Source: Bacteroidaceae bacterium
Lineage (GTDB): Bacteria; Bacteroidota; Bacteroidia; Bacteroidales; Barnesiellaceae_A
DNA length: 7,870 nucleotides
Reading direction: 5' to 3'
Assembly (NCBI GenBank): GCA_017561285.1
Contig: JAFZDG010000208.1
Coordinates: forward strand, 1-7,870
This document shows, piece by piece, positions 6,577-7,870 of this stretch. The notes under the pieces are model-generated. The model saw nothing but the letters and a program-made list of their open reading frames with translations. It did not search any database and was not told the origin of the DNA. Each line of letters begins with the position of its first letter. The stretch's first letter is position 1. Both the position numbers and the translations under genes were made by a program.

Positions 6577-7515
6577 ATGGAACAAACAACTCCTTTCAAG
6601 GTTTTCTCAGGTACCAACTCTCGCTATTTGGCAGAGAAAATCTGTACAAGTCTCGGTTGTGAATTGGGACAAATGAAAATACAACATTTTGCTGACGGCG
6701 AGTTCGCAGTATCGTTTGAGGAATCTATTCGCGGTTTGGAGGTGTACCTCGTACAATCAACCTTCCCCAGCTCAGACAATTTGATGGAACTCTTGTTGAT
6801 GGTAGATGCAGCCAAACGCGCATCGGCCAAAACAATCAACGCCGTTATACCCTACTTCGGTTGGGCTCGTCAAGACCGCAAAGACAAACCCCGTGTCTCT
6901 ATTGGTGCAAAACTCATTGCCGACCTTTTGAGTGCTGCCGGTATCGACCGTCTTATCACTATGGACCTTCACGCCGACCAAATTCAAGGTTTCTTTGATG
7001 TTCCCGTAGATCACCTCTATGCTTCATCGGTATTCATCCCCTACATCGAGTCATTGAAACTCGACAATATGGCTATCGCCACTCCCGACGTAGGTGGTTC
7101 GAAACGTGCCAGCACATATGCCAAATACTTGAACTGCCCCCTCGTATTGTGCGACAAGAAGCGTAACAAACCCAACGAGGTTGCCGAGATGACTGTTATT
7201 GGTGATGTCGAAGGTAAAGATATTATTCTTATAGATGATATGGTAGATACAGCCGGTACAATTACCAAAGCTGCCAACTTGATGATGAGTTGGGGTGCCA
7301 AGTCGGTACGTGCCATTGCAAGCCACGCTGTGATGAGCGATCCCGCTTCTCAACGCGTACAAGACTCACAACTCACCGAAATGATTTTCACCGATAGTAT
7401 TCCTTACACCAAAGAGTGTGACAAAGTTCACATCTTGTCTATCGCCGACTTGTTTGCCGATACTATTCGCCGTGTAAACAGCAACAAGTCTATCTCTTCT
7501 CAATATCTTCTATAA
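6577..7515 (+). CDS. prs: Ribose-phosphate pyrophosphokinase (PRPP synthetase)
   Basis: Cytosolic enzyme that transfers pyrophosphate from ATP to ribose 5-phosphate. The product PRPP feeds purine, pyrimidine, NAD, histidine and tryptophan synthesis. At 312 residues it has the full class I length and all landmarks. These are FADGE (38-42), the ATP-side loop ARQDRKDKPR (97-106) and the metal-binding DLHADQIQGFF (130-140, His132). Also present are the catalytic-loop basic residues DKKRNKPN (193-200) and the PRPP loop DDMVDTAGT (220-228). The N-terminal MEQTTPFKVFSGTNS aligns with the family start, so ATG 6577 is firm. The gene has its own promoter region and a terminator immediately downstream, so it is likely monocistronic. 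Its codon use looks somewhat richer in preferred codons (GGT, CGT, AAC) than the neighbouring GH13 gene, as expected for a highly expressed housekeeping gene; this is a visual impression, not a calculation. Confidence 0.98.
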   Translation: MEQTTPFKVFSGTNSRYLAEKICTSLGCELGQMKIQHFADGEFAVSFEESIRGLEVYLVQSTFPSSDNLMELLLMVDAAKRASAKTINAVIPYFGWARQDRKDKPRVSIGAKLIADLLSAAGIDRLITMDLHADQIQGFFDVPVDHLYASSVFIPYIESLKLDNMAIATPDVGGSKRASTYAKYLNCPLVLCDKKRNKPNEVAEMTVIGDVEGKDIILIDDMVDTAGTITKAANLMMSWGAKSVRAIASHAVMSDPASQRVQDSQLTEMIFTDSIPYTKECDKVHILSIADLFADTIRRVNSNKSISSQYLL

Positions 7516-7552
7516 GAAGACGTAGCACATATTTATGTGTAAATGATTATAT

Positions 7553-7601
7553 AAACTACCTACATCAATACTTAATATAAGTATTTGTGTGGGTAGTTTT
7601 T
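7553..7601 (+). terminator. Rho-independent terminator of prs, two-tier hairpin
   Basis: An outer perfect 8-bp stem pairs AAACTACC (7553-7560) with GGTAGTTT (7592-7599). Inside it is a second 7-bp stem, AATACTT (7568-7574) with AAGTATT (7580-7586 region), with a 5-base loop. A run of five T follows (7597-7601). It starts 38 bases after the prs stop. A smaller hairpin (CACAT/ATGTG, 7526-7539) precedes it. Confidence 0.75.
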
Positions 7602-7641
7602 CTCAATTTACGAAAATACTAACCCTCAAAATACAATCGGA

Positions 7642-7870
7642 TGAAAAACACAAGACTTGCAGTCATAGTATCGCTACTCACTATGCTATGCACACCGGTA
7701 TTGGCATCAATACCACTCAAGATAGAGCAGCTTAAAGGCAACAGCAACACTATCATCGAAAACATTACAAACAGGCATAACAAACGCCAAAAAGCACTGA
7801 AAGTAGAGAACACCATTCCCAATGAGCAAACGTATGCCTACACATGGGGAACATTCGATAACGAAGACGG
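7642..7870 (+). CDS. Secreted protein of unknown function, N-terminal part only
   Basis: The frame starts at ATG 7642 and is open to the right edge (76 codons). I do not recognise the family. Residues 1-22 form a clear signal peptide: basic MKNTR, a hydrophobic core (LAVIVSLLTMLC) and a VLA-Ser cleavage site after residue 22. This predicts export across the inner membrane. A Cys at 17 lies inside the hydrophobic core, preceded by Leu; this is a poor lipobox, so signal peptidase I processing is preferred. The mature part seen so far (23-76) is polar and charged, with a short basic stretch RHNKRQK followed by NEQTYAYTWGTFDNED, without a known motif. The start is supported by the signal peptide and the A/T-rich leader. 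No TAnnTTTG box is seen in the 40 bases between the prs terminator and this start, so the promoter is unidentified. The rest of the gene lies outside the window. Confidence 0.75.

Noticed and set aside
7642..7710. Lipoprotein signal (Cys17) in the last gene
   Set aside because: Leu precedes the Cys, where a small residue is expected, and a good signal peptidase I site (VLA-Ser) follows five residues later.

Overview
The window looks like chromosomal DNA of a member of the Bacteroidales (phylum Bacteroidota). The evidence is indirect but consistent. Several genes are preceded by good matches to the Bacteroides-type promoter (a TTG/TTTG -33 box, 19-20 bases, then TAnnTTTG). Shine-Dalgarno sequences are absent and the leaders are A/T-rich. 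GC content is moderate, and the encoded proteins resemble gut Bacteroidales families. The genus cannot be fixed from this stretch.

The left part (1-2867) is a minus-strand operon read from a promoter at about 2837-2867. It holds an L-threonylcarbamoyl-AMP synthase (tsaC/YrdC type, tRNA t6A modification). Next, overlapping it by 4 bases, comes a polyprenyl-phosphate sugar-1-phosphate transferase (WcaJ/CpsE-like, first membrane step of polysaccharide synthesis). After a 9-base gap comes a ClC-family chloride channel/antiporter that runs off the left edge. The three proteins have no obvious common pathway.

The centre (2928-3936) has a minus-strand BspA-like leucine-rich-repeat protein made of eleven 22-23-residue units without a signal peptide. 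Its upstream region is shared with a divergent plus-strand pair: a single-domain patatin-like (RssA-type) lipid hydrolase and, overlapping it by 11 bases, a cytoplasmic GH13 alpha-amylase-type enzyme with all catalytic residues present. Both divergent promoters can be read. They argue that the real starts of the LRR gene and the patatin gene lie downstream of the longest possible starts.

The right part holds prs (PRPP synthetase, 312 residues, complete), with its own promoter region and a two-tier hairpin followed by a T-run as terminator. At the right edge is the beginning of an unrecognised secreted protein with a signal peptide.

Overall this is mostly core metabolism (tRNA modification, PRPP, glycan handling, membrane transport). 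I see no mobile elements, RNA genes or CRISPR, and no convincing undescribed multi-gene system. The observations most worth checking are the placement of the sugar-phosphate transferase gene inside the tsaC-ClC operon, the Val substitution at the ClC internal proton-glutamate site, the patatin/GH13 overlap and the leaderless-secretion (cytoplasmic) LRR protein.
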